NCBI RefSeq assembly: GCF_032164335.1
Contig: NZ_CP134152.1
Location: 930,001-994,000, forward strand
DNA from: Winslowiella toletana
GTDB lineage: Bacteria; Pseudomonadota; Gammaproteobacteria; Enterobacterales; Enterobacteriaceae
Direction: 5' to 3'
Length of the DNA: 64,000 bases
In this document: positions 14,897-25,572 of the stretch, in pieces
Position numbering within the stretch: the first letter of the stretch is position 1
Layout: every line of letters begins with the position of its first letter
Made by a program: the position numbers and the translations under genes
The notes under the pieces: generated by a model
Told to the model about the DNA's origin: nothing
What the model saw: only the letters and a program-made list of their open reading frames with translations
Databases searched by the model: none

Positions 14897-17494
14897 GTGC
14901 TAGAAGAATACCGTAAGCACGTTGCCGAGCGTGCTGCCGAAGGGATTGTTCCTAAACCGTTAGATGCTTCCCAAATGGCCGCGCTGGTTGAACTGCTAAA
15001 AACCCCTCCTGCGGGTGAAGAAGAATTCCTGTCCGATCTGTTAATTAATCGAGTTCCGCCAGGTGTTGATGAAGCGGCCTATGTAAAAGCCGGATTCCTG
15101 GCTGCTGTCGCCAAAGGCGAAGCGACCTCTCCTCTGGTTACTCCTGAAAAAGCCGTTGAACTGTTGGGCACTATGCAGGGTGGTTACAATATCCATCCGC
15201 TGATTGATGCGCTTGATGATGACAAACTGGCACCGATTGCCGCGAAAGCCCTGTCGCACACGCTGCTGATGTTCGACAGCTTCCATGATGTTGATGAGAA
15301 AGCCAAAGCGGGCAACCCGCATGCGCAACAGGTGCTGCAATCCTGGGCCGATGCTGAATGGTATCTGTCACGTCCTGAGCTGGCAGAAAAAATTACCGTA
15401 ACGGTATTTAAAGTCACCGGCGAAACCAACACCGATGACCTTTCTCCGGCACCTGATGCCTGGTCACGTCCGGATATCCCACTGCATGCGCTGGCGATGC
15501 TGAAAAACCCACGTGAAGGCATCGAACCCGACGATGCGGGTAACGTCGGTCCGATTAAGCAGATTGAAGCGCTGGATAAGAAAGGCTATCCGCTGGCCTA
15601 CGTCGGCGATGTCGTCGGTACCGGTTCTTCACGTAAATCCGCCACCAACTCGGTGCTGTGGTTTATGGGCGATGACATCCCCTACGTGCCGAACAAAAAA
15701 GGCGGCGGCGTGGTGCTCGGCGGTAAAATCGCGCCAATTTTCTTCAATACGATGGAAGATGCCGGTGCACTGCCGATCGAAGTAGACGTCGATAACCTGA
15801 ATACCGGCGATGTGATTGATATCTATCCTTATAAGGGCGAAGTGCGTAACCATGATACCGATGAGGTACTGGCGAACTTCGAACTGAAAACCGACGTGCT
15901 GCTCGACGAAGTGCGTGCCGGTGGCCGTATTCCACTGATTATCGGCCGTGGACTGACCAGCCGCGCGCGTGAAGCGCTGGGTCTGCCACACAGCGATGTG
16001 TTCCGCGTGGCGAAGGACGTTGCCGAGAGCAGCCGTGGCTTCTCTCTGGCGCAGAAGATGGTGGGTCGCGCTTGCGGTACTGAAGGCGTGCGTCCAGGCC
16101 AGTACTGCGAACCTAAAATGACCTCAGTTGGTTCGCAGGATACCACTGGCCCGATGACGCGCGATGAGCTGAAAGATCTGGCGTGCCTCGGTTTCTCGGC
16201 TGACCTGGTGATGCAGTCCTTCTGCCATACCGCAGCCTATCCAAAGCCGGTTGATGTCAGCACTCACCATACGCTGCCTGACTTTATTATGAATCGTGGT
16301 GGCGTCTCACTGCGTCCGGGCGACGGTATTATCCACAGCTGGCTGAACCGTATGCTGCTGCCGGATACGGTCGGTACCGGTGGTGATTCCCATACCCGTT
16401 TCCCGATTGGCATCTCTTTCCCGGCAGGTTCTGGTCTGGTGGCGTTTGCTGCAGCCACTGGCGTGATGCCGCTGGATATGCCGGAATCAGTGCTGGTGCG
16501 CTTTAAAGGCAAAATGCAGCCGGGTATTACCCTGCGCGATCTGGTTCACGCCATTCCGCTGTATGCCATCAAAGCTGGCCTGCTGACCGTTGAGAAGAAA
16601 GGTAAGAAAAATATCTTCTCTGGCCGTATCCTGGAAATTGAAGGCTTGCCAGACCTGAAAGTTGAGCAGGCATTTGAATTGTCGGATGCATCGGCAGAGC
16701 GTTCTGCTGCCGGCTGTACCATTAAGCTCGGCAAAGATCCGATCATCGAATATCTCAATTCCAACATCGTGCTGCTGAAGTGGATGATTGCTGAAGGCTA
16801 TGGCGACCGCCGTACGCTGGAGCGCCGTATCCAGGGCATGCAGAAGTGGCTGGACGATCCGCAGCTGCTGGAAGGTGATGCCGATGCGGAATACGCAGCG
16901 GTGATCGATATCGATCTGGCTGATATCAAAGAGCCAATCCTGTGTGCGCCAAACGATCCTGATGATGCGCGTCTGCTGTCTGACGTGCAGGGTGAGAAGA
17001 TCGACGAAGTGTTTATCGGTTCCTGCATGACCAACATTGGTCACTTCCGTGCTGCCGGTAAACTGCTCGATGCGCATAAAGGCCAGTTGCCAACGCGTCT
17101 GTGGGTGGCACCGCCAACCAAAATGGATGCGGCTCAGCTGACTGAAGAGGGCTATTACAGTGTGTTCGGTAAGAGCGGAGCGCGTATTGAGATCCCTGGC
17201 TGCTCACTCTGTATGGGTAATCAGGCGCGCGTAGCCGATGGGGCGACGGTAGTATCTACCTCAACCCGTAACTTCCCGAACCGTTTAGGCAATGGCGCTA
17301 ACGTGTTCCTTGCGTCAGCAGAACTGGCAGCTGTGGCTTCACTGCTGGGCAAATTACCCACGCCAGACGAGTATCAGCAGTTTATGGAGCAGGTAGATAA
17401 GACCGCGGTGGATACCTACCGTTATCTGAACTTTGACCAGCTGGGCCAGTATACTGATAAAGCGGACAGCGTGATTTTCCAGACTGCTGTCTAA
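14897..17494 (+). CDS. acnB: Aconitate hydratase B (bifunctional, 2-methylisocitrate dehydratase)
   Basis: Main exponential-phase aconitase: isomerises citrate and isocitrate in the TCA cycle and also dehydrates 2-methylisocitrate. The start is GTG 14897 after GAGGAGAACGTC, giving [16 protein letters not shown] and 865 residues, the E. coli length. AcnB domain order is present: HEAT-like N-terminal domain, swivel domain with [16 protein letters not shown], then the catalytic domains. Fe-S cluster ligands are in GSCMTN (near 710) and GCSLCMGN (near 769 and 772). AcnB also binds mRNA in its iron-free form in E. coli. Separated from the pdh operon by accessory genes. Confidence 0.98.
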   Translation: MLEEYRKHVAERAAEGIVPKPLDASQMAALVELLKTPPAGEEEFLSDLLINRVPPGVDEAAYVKAGFLAAVAKGEATSPLVTPEKAVELLGTMQGGYNIHPLIDALDDDKLAPIAAKALSHTLLMFDSFHDVDEKAKAGNPHAQQVLQSWADAEWYLSRPELAEKITVTVFKVTGETNTDDLSPAPDAWSRPDIPLHALAMLKNPREGIEPDDAGNVGPIKQIEALDKKGYPLAYVGDVVGTGSSRKSATNSVLWFMGDDIPYVPNKKGGGVVLGGKIAPIFFNTMEDAGALPIEVDVDNLNTGDVIDIYPYKGEVRNHDTDEVLANFELKTDVLLDEVRAGGRIPLIIGRGLTSRAREALGLPHSDVFRVAKDVAESSRGFSLAQKMVGRACGTEGVRPGQYCEPKMTSVGSQDTTGPMTRDELKDLACLGFSADLVMQSFCHTAAYPKPVDVSTHHTLPDFIMNRGGVSLRPGDGIIHSWLNRMLLPDTVGTGGDSHTRFPIGISFPAGSGLVAFAAATGVMPLDMPESVLVRFKGKMQPGITLRDLVHAIPLYAIKAGLLTVEKKGKKNIFSGRILEIEGLPDLKVEQAFELSDASAERSAAGCTIKLGKDPIIEYLNSNIVLLKWMIAEGYGDRRTLERRIQGMQKWLDDPQLLEGDADAEYAAVIDIDLADIKEPILCAPNDPDDARLLSDVQGEKIDEVFIGSCMTNIGHFRAAGKLLDAHKGQLPTRLWVAPPTKMDAAQLTEEGYYSVFGKSGARIEIPGCSLCMGNQARVADGATVVSTSTRNFPNRLGNGANVFLASAELAAVASLLGKLPTPDEYQQFMEQVDKTAVDTYRYLNFDQLGQYTDKADSVIFQTAV

Positions 17495-17515
17495 ATTCAG
17501 TTCAGTTACCGACTG

Positions 17516-17543
17516 AAAAGGAGCCTGTTAAGGCTCCTTTTTT
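17516..17543 (+). terminator. Rho-independent terminator after acnB
   Basis: AAAAGGAGCC (17516-17525), loop TGTTAA, GGCTCCTTTT (17532-17541) continuing in T residues. Confidence 0.93.
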
Positions 17544-17694
17544 ATTGTCGTCATTATCTGGTCAGTGTTAAACGCTGCTTTTCCTTTCTGAGACTGCGAT
17601 AATGCGAGTTAACCCCCATTAATTACCCGCTAAGCGCGGAAAATGCACAACAGCAGTGCATGAAAAGGCCGTCTGGCTGTCAGAGGAACGCAGT

Positions 17695-18057
17695 ATGGAA
17701 TACGAATTTTTGCATGATGTCACCGGGGTGGTGAAGGTTCGCATGTCGATGGGGCATGAGGTAGTGGGCCACTGGTTTAATGAAGAAGTAAAAGAGAACC
17801 TGGCGCTACTGGATGAAGTTGAAGCCGCAGTGTTGGCAATTAAAGGCAGCGAGCGTCAGTGGCAACGTGTCGGGCATGAATACACACTGTGGATGGATGA
17901 CGAAGAGATCATTATCCGTGCCAATCAGCTGAACTTTGAAGATGAAGGGATGGAAGAGGGCATGAATTACTACGATGAAGAGAGCCTGTCGTTTTGCGGC
18001 GTGGAAGATTTTCTGGCGGTGATTGCGGCCTATCGTCTGTTTTTACAGGGTAAGTAG
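17695..18057 (+). CDS. yacL: UPF0231 family protein YacL
   Basis: Conserved enterobacterial protein of unknown function, always near acnB. 120 residues, the length of the E. coli protein, starting [20 protein letters not shown] and ending in a Gly-Val-Glu-Asp-Phe-rich helix ([13 protein letters not shown]). It is strongly acidic and has no signal peptide or membrane segment, so it is presumably cytoplasmic. ATG 17695 follows AGAGGAACGCAGT; upstream in-frame codons back to 17656 lack homology. Stand-alone transcription unit after the acnB terminator. Confidence 0.93.
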   Translation: MEYEFLHDVTGVVKVRMSMGHEVVGHWFNEEVKENLALLDEVEAAVLAIKGSERQWQRVGHEYTLWMDDEEIIIRANQLNFEDEGMEEGMNYYDEESLSFCGVEDFLAVIAAYRLFLQGK

Positions 18058-18134
18058 CGGCGGCGTTATTTCGCCGCCGGTGTCGGAATGGCATCCTGTA
18101 TGTCATCGCGACGGGAGCCGTAAACGGCTCCTCC

Positions 18135-19294
<1,160 letters not shown>

Positions 19295-19341
19295 TTACCT
19301 CCTGTCAGCGCCCTGCCCGAGATCGGGCAGGGCTGGCTCGG

Positions 19342-20520
19342 TTAACCGGTTATCCACTGTTCGTTAATGCGAACGTATTTGATCGCCTGGCGATAATAGG
19401 TGTAGGCAATATGCAGCTCGCCATTAATCCCTTGTTTGATGGTCGGATAGGAGAATTCGCGATTCAGCTTCTGCTGTGAGTTATTGGTCATGCAGTAGCC
19501 GTCACCCTCATCAAGGTTGCGTTGATACGGCCAGCTTTTACCGCCATCGGTGGAAACCGCCACCGTCATTGGCGCACGTGGCGCACCCCAGAAAGCGCTA
19601 CGCCCGGTGTGCACTGGCGGTTCAACTGCCACGGCAACATCATCTTCATCCTCAATTTCGTCATATAGCGAGGTACGACGTTCGGTCGCACCGGCGGCAC
19701 TCATAGGGTTAAACACCAGCGCCAGATGACCATTTTTCAGCGTAGTTACCTGAATCGAGGAGTTATTATTCGGCAGCTCAGTAGCTTGCGGCTCAGACCA
19801 GCTCTGGCCACCGTCAGTGGAGCGGCTCTGATAAATGGCGTCAGCCCAGCGGCTGCGATACAGCGCCAGCAGTGTGCCGTCGTTCAGCAGGGTAATGTTC
19901 ATGTGCACGCAGCCGGTACTGGCGGGTACGGCCACATCGCGCCAGCTTTTACCTTTATCGCTGGAAATTTTTACCGCGCTGTCGTCATTATTTCCCGTCC
20001 ACTTTTCGCCCGGCTGGGTACGGCAATAAAATACCGGCAGCAGCCAGTCGCCATTGTTCAGCACCACTACCGGCTGGCGGATAAAAGTGCCGGGCTGATC
20101 GAGCAGTGTGGCAATCGGTCCCCAGCTGCGGCCAAAATCCGTTGACTGACGATAGCGGACAATCGCAGTGTCCTGATTGCCCGATTTCTGGGCGGTATAC
20201 ATCAGCCACAGCTGGTTGTCAGGATCGAGGAACAGCAGCGGATTTTGCTCGGATCGGGTGGGATCCTCGGATAATTTCACCGCTGGCGACCAGCGGTCGC
20301 TGCCTTTTTCCAGCCGGGAACAGTAAATAGAGATATCGGCGATCCCTTCCTGCGTGCCGGCGAACCAGCAGCAGAGCACATCGCCATCCGGCAACGGCAG
20401 CAGATTGGCGGCATGATTCTGCGGGCAGTCGGAAGGCAGCATCGCAGTCAGTTGCTGCGCATCCTCTCCGGCCTGGCCGAGTACGCCGCTGCGTTCAAGG
20501 GTGACGGTTTGCTGAGTCAT
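19342..20520 (-). CDS. Sialidase-fold (BNR/Asp-box) protein without signal peptide
   Basis: 392 residues from ATG 20520 (MTQQTVTLERSGVLGQ), one base after the symporter stop codon. Four exact Asp boxes, SxDxGxxW, are visible: STDFGRSW, SSDKGKSW, STDGGQSW and STDGGKSW. They mark a six-bladed beta-propeller of the sialidase/neuraminidase superfamily (BNR_2 type). No signal peptide or membrane anchor precedes it, so it should be cytoplasmic, unlike secreted sialidases. It may hydrolyse, eliminate or epimerise the imported glycoside or sugar acid. Calling it a true sialidase is not justified because no sialate lyase set (NanA/K/E) is present. Confidence 0.8.
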   Translation of the reverse strand: MTQQTVTLERSGVLGQAGEDAQQLTAMLPSDCPQNHAANLLPLPDGDVLCCWFAGTQEGIADISIYCSRLEKGSDRWSPAVKLSEDPTRSEQNPLLFLDPDNQLWLMYTAQKSGNQDTAIVRYRQSTDFGRSWGPIATLLDQPGTFIRQPVVVLNNGDWLLPVFYCRTQPGEKWTGNNDDSAVKISSDKGKSWRDVAVPASTGCVHMNITLLNDGTLLALYRSRWADAIYQSRSTDGGQSWSEPQATELPNNNSSIQVTTLKNGHLALVFNPMSAAGATERRTSLYDEIEDEDDVAVAVEPPVHTGRSAFWGAPRAPMTVAVSTDGGKSWPYQRNLDEGDGYCMTNNSQQKLNREFSYPTIKQGINGELHIAYTYYRQAIKYVRINEQWITG

Positions 20521-20521
20521 A

Positions 20522-21937
20522 TCAGGCTCCACTATTCTGAATTTGCTGTTTAGTTTTCTTGTTCCCTTCACGCGAAGGAATCAAACGATCGATTAGCATA
20601 ATGATGGCTGGCGTAACCAGTGCGATATACATGTTGTTGATACCAAAAGGATCGCCCAGCAGATACCATACCGAGGTCATAACACAGGCACCAATCAGAC
20701 CGGCGTTGGCACCGCGTGCGCTTTTGAAGAACGGCAGATAGAAGGCAATTACCGCAACCACCGAAATCGACAGGCGGATGGCACGGGTAAAGAAGGATAA
20801 CTTCAGGACTTCCGGCACCAGCAGCACGAAGATCAGCGGCGCAAAGCCAATTGCCAGAGACAGCCAGCGGGTCATTTTAAACTCGCGTTCTGGCGTCGGG
20901 TTGCGGTAGGGCACATAGAAATCTTTTACGATCAGTGAGGCGATCGCCAGTGCTACGGTACTGACGCTGACAAAAATCGATGCCACCAGTGAGGTAGTGA
21001 CAATGCCCGCCAGCCATGGACTCATATCCTGCAGGAACACCGGTAACGCATACAGACTATCAATATCCGGGTGCAGATACTTGGCAGCCACGCCGATAAT
21101 GGCGATAGCAATGGCAATTGGCAGACAAAACAGGAAGGCAATCCAGGTGGCGCGTTTCGCCGATGCCGCATCTTTGGTGGATGAGATGGCCTGAATCACA
21201 AACTGGGTGCAGAAAATCGATCCGATGGTACCGATCAGCCAGGCAACGATGGTGCTGGCACCAATATTACCGTCCCAGGTCCAGTAGAAATCAGGCATTT
21301 CCTGCACCATTGGCGTAATGCCGCCGGTCATATGCAATGCCACGCCGAGAATCACCAGTATGCCGAAGTATTTAATCGCACTGTGCAGCAATGTCACCCA
21401 TGCCATGCCTTTCATGCCGCCGAAGGCGAAATAGAAAGTACTGACGATGGCGGTAATAAACGCCGCCACCGGCAGATTCACTTTTAATACCGTAGAAATC
21501 GCCGCCGCACCGCTAACGTAGTTACCGACGTTTACCAGCAGCAGGGCATAAATCATAATCAGTGAGATAATATTTTTGGTTGAGGTGCCGTACTTTTCGG
21601 CAATCGCACCGGAAATCGTAATTTTTCCGGTGTTATAAATTCGTTTAACCAGCAGCAGGCCAAAAATCGGGAAACCAATCGCGGCACCAATAACTGACCA
21701 TGAGGCGGCAAAGCCATTTTCAAATGCCGCCTGGGCAGTACCAATGGTCGATTTAGCACCGATATATTCCGACATCAGCATTACGCCGACAATAAAGGCC
21801 GGCATTGCGCGCGACCCTTCCATAAAATCGCCCGAACTTTTACTTCTTAAGCGATAAGTTAACCAGGTGGTCAGCAGGATATACGCAACGACAATACCAA
21901 TAATTATCAGCGTATCTTCAGCGGTAAATTCTTTCAT
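20522..21937 (-). CDS. Sodium:solute symporter (SSS family)
   Basis: 471-residue inner-membrane Na+/solute cotransporter with about thirteen hydrophobic helices. Family features include an N-terminal DFMEGSRAMPAFIVGVMLMSEYIGAKSTIG-type segment (here around residues 36-65), GNYVSGAAAIS and a helix GGMKGMAWVTLLHS. The start ATG 21937 follows GAGAGGCTGAAATG. It is 87 bases downstream of the DapA-like gene; that gap holds a hairpin GGGTGTTG/CAGCACCC (21970-21990). It is directly followed by the propeller gene. Presumed importer of the substrate of this cluster; the substrate is unknown. Confidence 0.88.
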   Translation of the reverse strand: MKEFTAEDTLIIIGIVVAYILLTTWLTYRLRSKSSGDFMEGSRAMPAFIVGVMLMSEYIGAKSTIGTAQAAFENGFAASWSVIGAAIGFPIFGLLLVKRIYNTGKITISGAIAEKYGTSTKNIISLIMIYALLLVNVGNYVSGAAAISTVLKVNLPVAAFITAIVSTFYFAFGGMKGMAWVTLLHSAIKYFGILVILGVALHMTGGITPMVQEMPDFYWTWDGNIGASTIVAWLIGTIGSIFCTQFVIQAISSTKDAASAKRATWIAFLFCLPIAIAIAIIGVAAKYLHPDIDSLYALPVFLQDMSPWLAGIVTTSLVASIFVSVSTVALAIASLIVKDFYVPYRNPTPEREFKMTRWLSLAIGFAPLIFVLLVPEVLKLSFFTRAIRLSISVVAVIAFYLPFFKSARGANAGLIGACVMTSVWYLLGDPFGINNMYIALVTPAIIMLIDRLIPSREGNKKTKQQIQNSGA

Positions 21938-22024
21938 TTCAGCCTCTCAATGGACGTAATGAACCCTGGGGTGTTGGCAAGCAGCACCCGCTTCTCGTAA
22001 TCGGAAAATGACTTGTTATGATTT

Positions 22025-22909
22025 TTATTGCAGATATTGATTCACAATCTGACGAATACGTTGTTCGTCTTCTGCACTGAACTGCACCGCGTAACGGCTT
22101 TCACCAACGTTATGTCCCATCAGCGTCAGGGCTTTTTTCACCGCCGCCGGTGAGAAGGCGACGCTGTAGAGATCGGTACGCAAGCCGGTGACGTTTTCCT
22201 GCGCCTGACGTGAACCCTCAATATCACCGGCGTTAAACCGTGCCCAGATGGCGTTTATCTGCTGCGGCGCAACGTTGGCCAGCCCGGAAATACAGGCTGA
22301 ACAGCCGTCGATAAAGCCCTGGTGGATCAGCGAGTCTGGGCCATTCAGCACGTTAAAGTTATCGATTCCCTCTGCCGCCTGCAGAAAACCCTGCAGGCTT
22401 TCATAGCTGCCCGCGCTGTCTTTAATACCGATAATATTCGGGTGCGCGGCCAGCGTGCGGACGCTGTCTGGATGCAGCGTATTGCCGGTACGCGCCGGGA
22501 TGTTGTAGAGGAACAGCGGCACTTCCAGCGCATCGGCGACCGCCTGATAATGCGCGATCAGTTCTGGCTGCTTTAACGGGACAAAATAAGGCGTGATAAC
22601 CGACACGGCATCAACACCCAGTTTTGCTACCTGCTTCCCGAGGCGAATGGTTTCCCGGGTAGAAATTTCACCGATATGGGTAACAACTGCGGCGCGGCCC
22701 GCAACTTCATCGACGCAGGTCTCGGTGACCGCCAGCTTCTCCTGCTTGTTCAGCACAAAGAATTCGCCGTTGGTGCCGCCGCAAAAGATACCGTTACCGG
22801 CCTGCAACTGACGCTGAATCTGCAGGCGCATCGCGCTGGCGTTGTATGCACCGTCATTGTCGAAGGCGGTGACGATGGCGGTGAGTACGCCGTCAATTTT
22901 TCTGCTCAT
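22025..22909 (-). CDS. DapA-family Schiff-base lyase/dehydratase (DHDPS/NAL class)
   Basis: Class I aldolase-type TIM barrel of the dihydrodipicolinate synthase/N-acetylneuraminate lyase superfamily, 294 residues. The pyruvate-binding motif GGTNGE (44-49), the catalytic Tyr135 (YNIPARTG) and the Schiff-base Lys163 (GIKDSAGS) are all present. Such enzymes cleave 2-keto-3-deoxy sugar acids to pyruvate and an aldehyde, or dehydrate them. Biosynthetic DapA is unlikely because the gene sits in a catabolic operon, 15 bases after the alcohol dehydrogenase gene. Confidence 0.88.
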   Translation of the reverse strand: MSRKIDGVLTAIVTAFDNDGAYNASAMRLQIQRQLQAGNGIFCGGTNGEFFVLNKQEKLAVTETCVDEVAGRAAVVTHIGEISTRETIRLGKQVAKLGVDAVSVITPYFVPLKQPELIAHYQAVADALEVPLFLYNIPARTGNTLHPDSVRTLAAHPNIIGIKDSAGSYESLQGFLQAAEGIDNFNVLNGPDSLIHQGFIDGCSACISGLANVAPQQINAIWARFNAGDIEGSRQAQENVTGLRTDLYSVAFSPAAVKKALTLMGHNVGESRYAVQFSAEDEQRIRQIVNQYLQ

Positions 22910-22924
22910 GAGATCCTCGTAGTA

Positions 22925-24073
22925 TCAGTGATTCAGGGTCGGAAACAGTGTCAGATAGATGTTCCGCACATCATCAGCGCTGACCGCTGTCGGCACATTT
23001 TTCATCAGTCGCTGGACATCAAGTGCGGCTTCCACCAGATATGGCAGGTGATCGGCATTAATGCCCAGTTCATCCAGGCTGGCAGGCAGCTTCAGGCGTT
23101 TAACCAGCGCAACGAAGTAATCAACCAGCGCGTGGGATTTTTCTTCTTCACTCAGCGCCGGGTCTGCGTCGGGTAACAGGTCATAGGCCTGAGCAAATTT
23201 ACTCACCGCTGCCGGGCGAACAAAGCGCATGCAGGGTGCCAGCAGAATGGCGTTGGCGACGCCGTGCGGAATGTGATATTTGCCGCCAAGTGGATAAGAC
23301 ATGGCGTGCACCAGATGCGTACCGGCGTGAGCAATCGCCGCGCCACCGTAGTAAGAAGCCCACAGCATATCGAGACGCGCGCGCAGATTTTCTGGTTGCG
23401 CGACGGTGGCTTCAAGGCTGGTAAACAGCTTTTTCATGCCGATTAACGCGTAGTTATCGCTAACCGGATTGGAGACGGTGGCAGTGAAGCACTCAATCAG
23501 ATGGCAAAGTGCATCGATACCGGTGGAGGAAGCAATATGGGCCGGCATGCTGGTGGTCAGCTCCGGCAGCAGTGCAACGAAATCCGGCAGCATCACTGGA
23601 GAAATAATGCCGACTTTGGTCTCTTTCTCCGGGATGGCCAGAATGGCATTCGGGGTGGCTTCTGAACCGGTGCCTGCGGTGGTAGGAATCAGCAGTGTTG
23701 GCGTGCGCGTTTGCGGCTTTTCGCCTGCCAGCAGCTCCTGCAGCGTGGGTGCGTTTTCGATACACAGCACTGACAACAGTTTGGCGACATCCAGCACGCT
23801 TCCGCCGCCAATGCCGACCACCATATCAATACTGACAGCATCCAGCGGCGCAACAATCGCGGCGACATCATGCTGGCTTGGCTCGGGTGGCACGCTGTCA
23901 ATGATGATCAGCTGCGCCACCTGTGCTTTAACACGGGTAATGATCGACTGTACCGCCGGAATCGCCACGATATTTTTGTCCGTCACCAGCAGTACGTTCT
24001 GCTTATCCTCCAGCAGGTAGCTGATGTCATTAAGTGCCTGGTAGCCGCTGATAACGGTGCTGTTGATATTCAT
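22925..24073 (-). CDS. Iron-containing alcohol dehydrogenase
   Basis: Group III metal-dependent alcohol dehydrogenase, 382 residues. The NAD motif GGGSVLDVAK is near residue 90-100. Metal ligands are the Asp and His of GIDALCHLIECF, the His of HAGTHLVHAMSYPLGG and the His of IPHGVANA. First gene of the minus-strand operon, divergent from the kinase gene across a 221-base control region. It likely interconverts a short aldehyde or hydroxy acid made by the DapA-like lyase with its alcohol; lactaldehyde reductase and 4-hydroxybutyrate dehydrogenase are family alternatives. Confidence 0.88.
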   Translation of the reverse strand: MNINSTVISGYQALNDISYLLEDKQNVLLVTDKNIVAIPAVQSIITRVKAQVAQLIIIDSVPPEPSQHDVAAIVAPLDAVSIDMVVGIGGGSVLDVAKLLSVLCIENAPTLQELLAGEKPQTRTPTLLIPTTAGTGSEATPNAILAIPEKETKVGIISPVMLPDFVALLPELTTSMPAHIASSTGIDALCHLIECFTATVSNPVSDNYALIGMKKLFTSLEATVAQPENLRARLDMLWASYYGGAAIAHAGTHLVHAMSYPLGGKYHIPHGVANAILLAPCMRFVRPAAVSKFAQAYDLLPDADPALSEEEKSHALVDYFVALVKRLKLPASLDELGINADHLPYLVEAALDVQRLMKNVPTAVSADDVRNIYLTLFPTLNH

Positions 24074-24194
24074 TATTTATGCCTTTGCTCCTGACGACCG
24101 CAGTTTTCGATCGCTGATGATTTTAATTCGTCATTTCTGTCCGACATGCATCACATATGCTGGTTATTTTATAAGACATATTGATTTCAATTAA

Positions 24195-24229
24195 TTTGAT
24201 CTTGCTCACATATAATCAATCATGATTGA
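24195..24229. promoter_or_regulatory. CRP-like site and palindrome in the divergent control region
   Basis: TTTGATCTTGCTCACA (24195-24210) matches the CRP consensus TGTGATCTAGATCACA at 13 of 16 positions. Five bases on, TCAATCATGATTGA (24216-24229) is a perfect 14-base palindrome, a candidate operator for the DeoR regulator of the cluster. Both lie between the two divergent operons (24074-24294), where GATT/AATC words recur. Confidence 0.55.
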
Positions 24230-24294
24230 ATATAATCATTATCGGGTTGTGTGGCATGATGGTAACAATCAATATCAATCCTGATGGAGAGCAG

Positions 24295-25572
24295 ATGACG
24301 CAGTGGAATACACCGGTTTGGGTGATTGCTGATGATTTTACCGGTGCCAATGACGCTGGTGCCGGGCTGGCCCGGGCGGGTGCGCGGGTCAACGTGCTGT
24401 TCGACAGTGACAGCGCGATTGATCGCGAGCGGGCAGATGTGTGGGTGATTAACACTGACAGCCGCGCACTGGGTGCGCAGCAGGCGGCCGATCGCACCCG
24501 CAAAGCCGCAGAGATCGCCGCCAGATCCTCGCAGCACGGCTGGATTTTTAAAAAAATTGATTCCACCTTACGCGGTAATCCCGGTGCGGAGATTGAAGCG
24601 GCGTTGCTGGCCAGCGGTAAGCCGTTGGCGCTGGTAGTGGCAGCGGTGCCCAGGCTGGCGCGCACCACGCGTGATGGCCTGTGTCGGGTTGATGGACGCC
24701 TGCTGACGGAAACCGAATTTGCCAGCGATCCGAAAACGCCGGTCAGCGATGCCAGCATTCTCGCCCGACTTCAGGCGCAAAGCAGCCTGACGGGTGCCGT
24801 GCTGACGCTGGATAAGGTCAGGTCGGAGCAATTGCTCAGCTGTCTGCAACAGCAGATCGAACGGGGTACGCGCTTACTGGTGGTGGATGCCGAATCTGAT
24901 AACGATATTAAGCGGGTGATGCAGGCAGCGGCGCAGCTGGCAGAAAAACCGTTACTGGCGGGTGCCGCCGGATTAAGCGATGCGCTGGCGGCGATGCTGA
25001 GCCGTCGTCCGGCTGCGCCGCTGCTGGCAGTGATTGGTTCGATGAGTGAGATATCCCGTCAGCAAATCGCCCGCCTTGAGGCGCAGCATCCGCTGGCACT
25101 GATCGATATTGACGTCCAGCAGCTGTTCCAGCAACCGGCCTGGCCTGACAGCTGCAGCTGGCTTAAGCAGGCGGTCAGCGCGCTGCAACTGGGCAGACAT
25201 TGCGTAATGCGTACCGGCCAGCAGCCCGAACAGCGCCACAGCATTGCCGGGCTCTGCCAGCAACACCAGCTGTCGCGGGCACAGCTGGGTGAAAAAATTT
25301 GTCAGCAGCTGGCGGAACTGACGGCCGGGATTTTGCAGCAGGTGCAGCCGGCAGGACTTTATCTTTCTGGCGGCGATGTGGCGCTGGCGATTGCCCGACG
25401 CTTAGGTGCCAGTGGATTCCAGATTAACGGGCAGGTGGCAGGCTGTGTACCTTATGGCCACCTGCTTAATGCGTATCAAGACATGCTGGTGATGACCAAG
25501 GCCGGTGGCTTTGGCGATGAAAACACGCTGGTAGAAATTATTCGTTTTATTGAGGAGAAGTCGAGTGAGTAA
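24295..25572 (+). CDS. Four-carbon acid sugar kinase (DUF1537 family, DtnK/OtnK-like)
   Basis: ATP-dependent kinase that phosphorylates four-carbon aldonic acids such as D-threonate or erythronate. 425 residues from ATG 24295 (MTQWNTPVWVIADDFTGAND), preceded by GGAGAGCAG. The hallmark ADDFTGANDAG (12-22) binds the sugar acid; the C-terminal nucleotide-binding half has LYLSGGDVALAI and a Gly-rich DMLVMTKAGGFGDENTL-type end (around residues 405-420). It overlaps pdxA2 by 8 bases, and kinase plus PdxA2 is the known pair for D-threonate breakdown to DHAP and CO2. The exact substrate is unproven. Confidence 0.88.
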   Translation: MTQWNTPVWVIADDFTGANDAGAGLARAGARVNVLFDSDSAIDRERADVWVINTDSRALGAQQAADRTRKAAEIAARSSQHGWIFKKIDSTLRGNPGAEIEAALLASGKPLALVVAAVPRLARTTRDGLCRVDGRLLTETEFASDPKTPVSDASILARLQAQSSLTGAVLTLDKVRSEQLLSCLQQQIERGTRLLVVDAESDNDIKRVMQAAAQLAEKPLLAGAAGLSDALAAMLSRRPAAPLLAVIGSMSEISRQQIARLEAQHPLALIDIDVQQLFQQPAWPDSCSWLKQAVSALQLGRHCVMRTGQQPEQRHSIAGLCQQHQLSRAQLGEKICQQLAELTAGILQQVQPAGLYLSGGDVALAIARRLGASGFQINGQVAGCVPYGHLLNAYQDMLVMTKAGGFGDENTLVEIIRFIEEKSSE

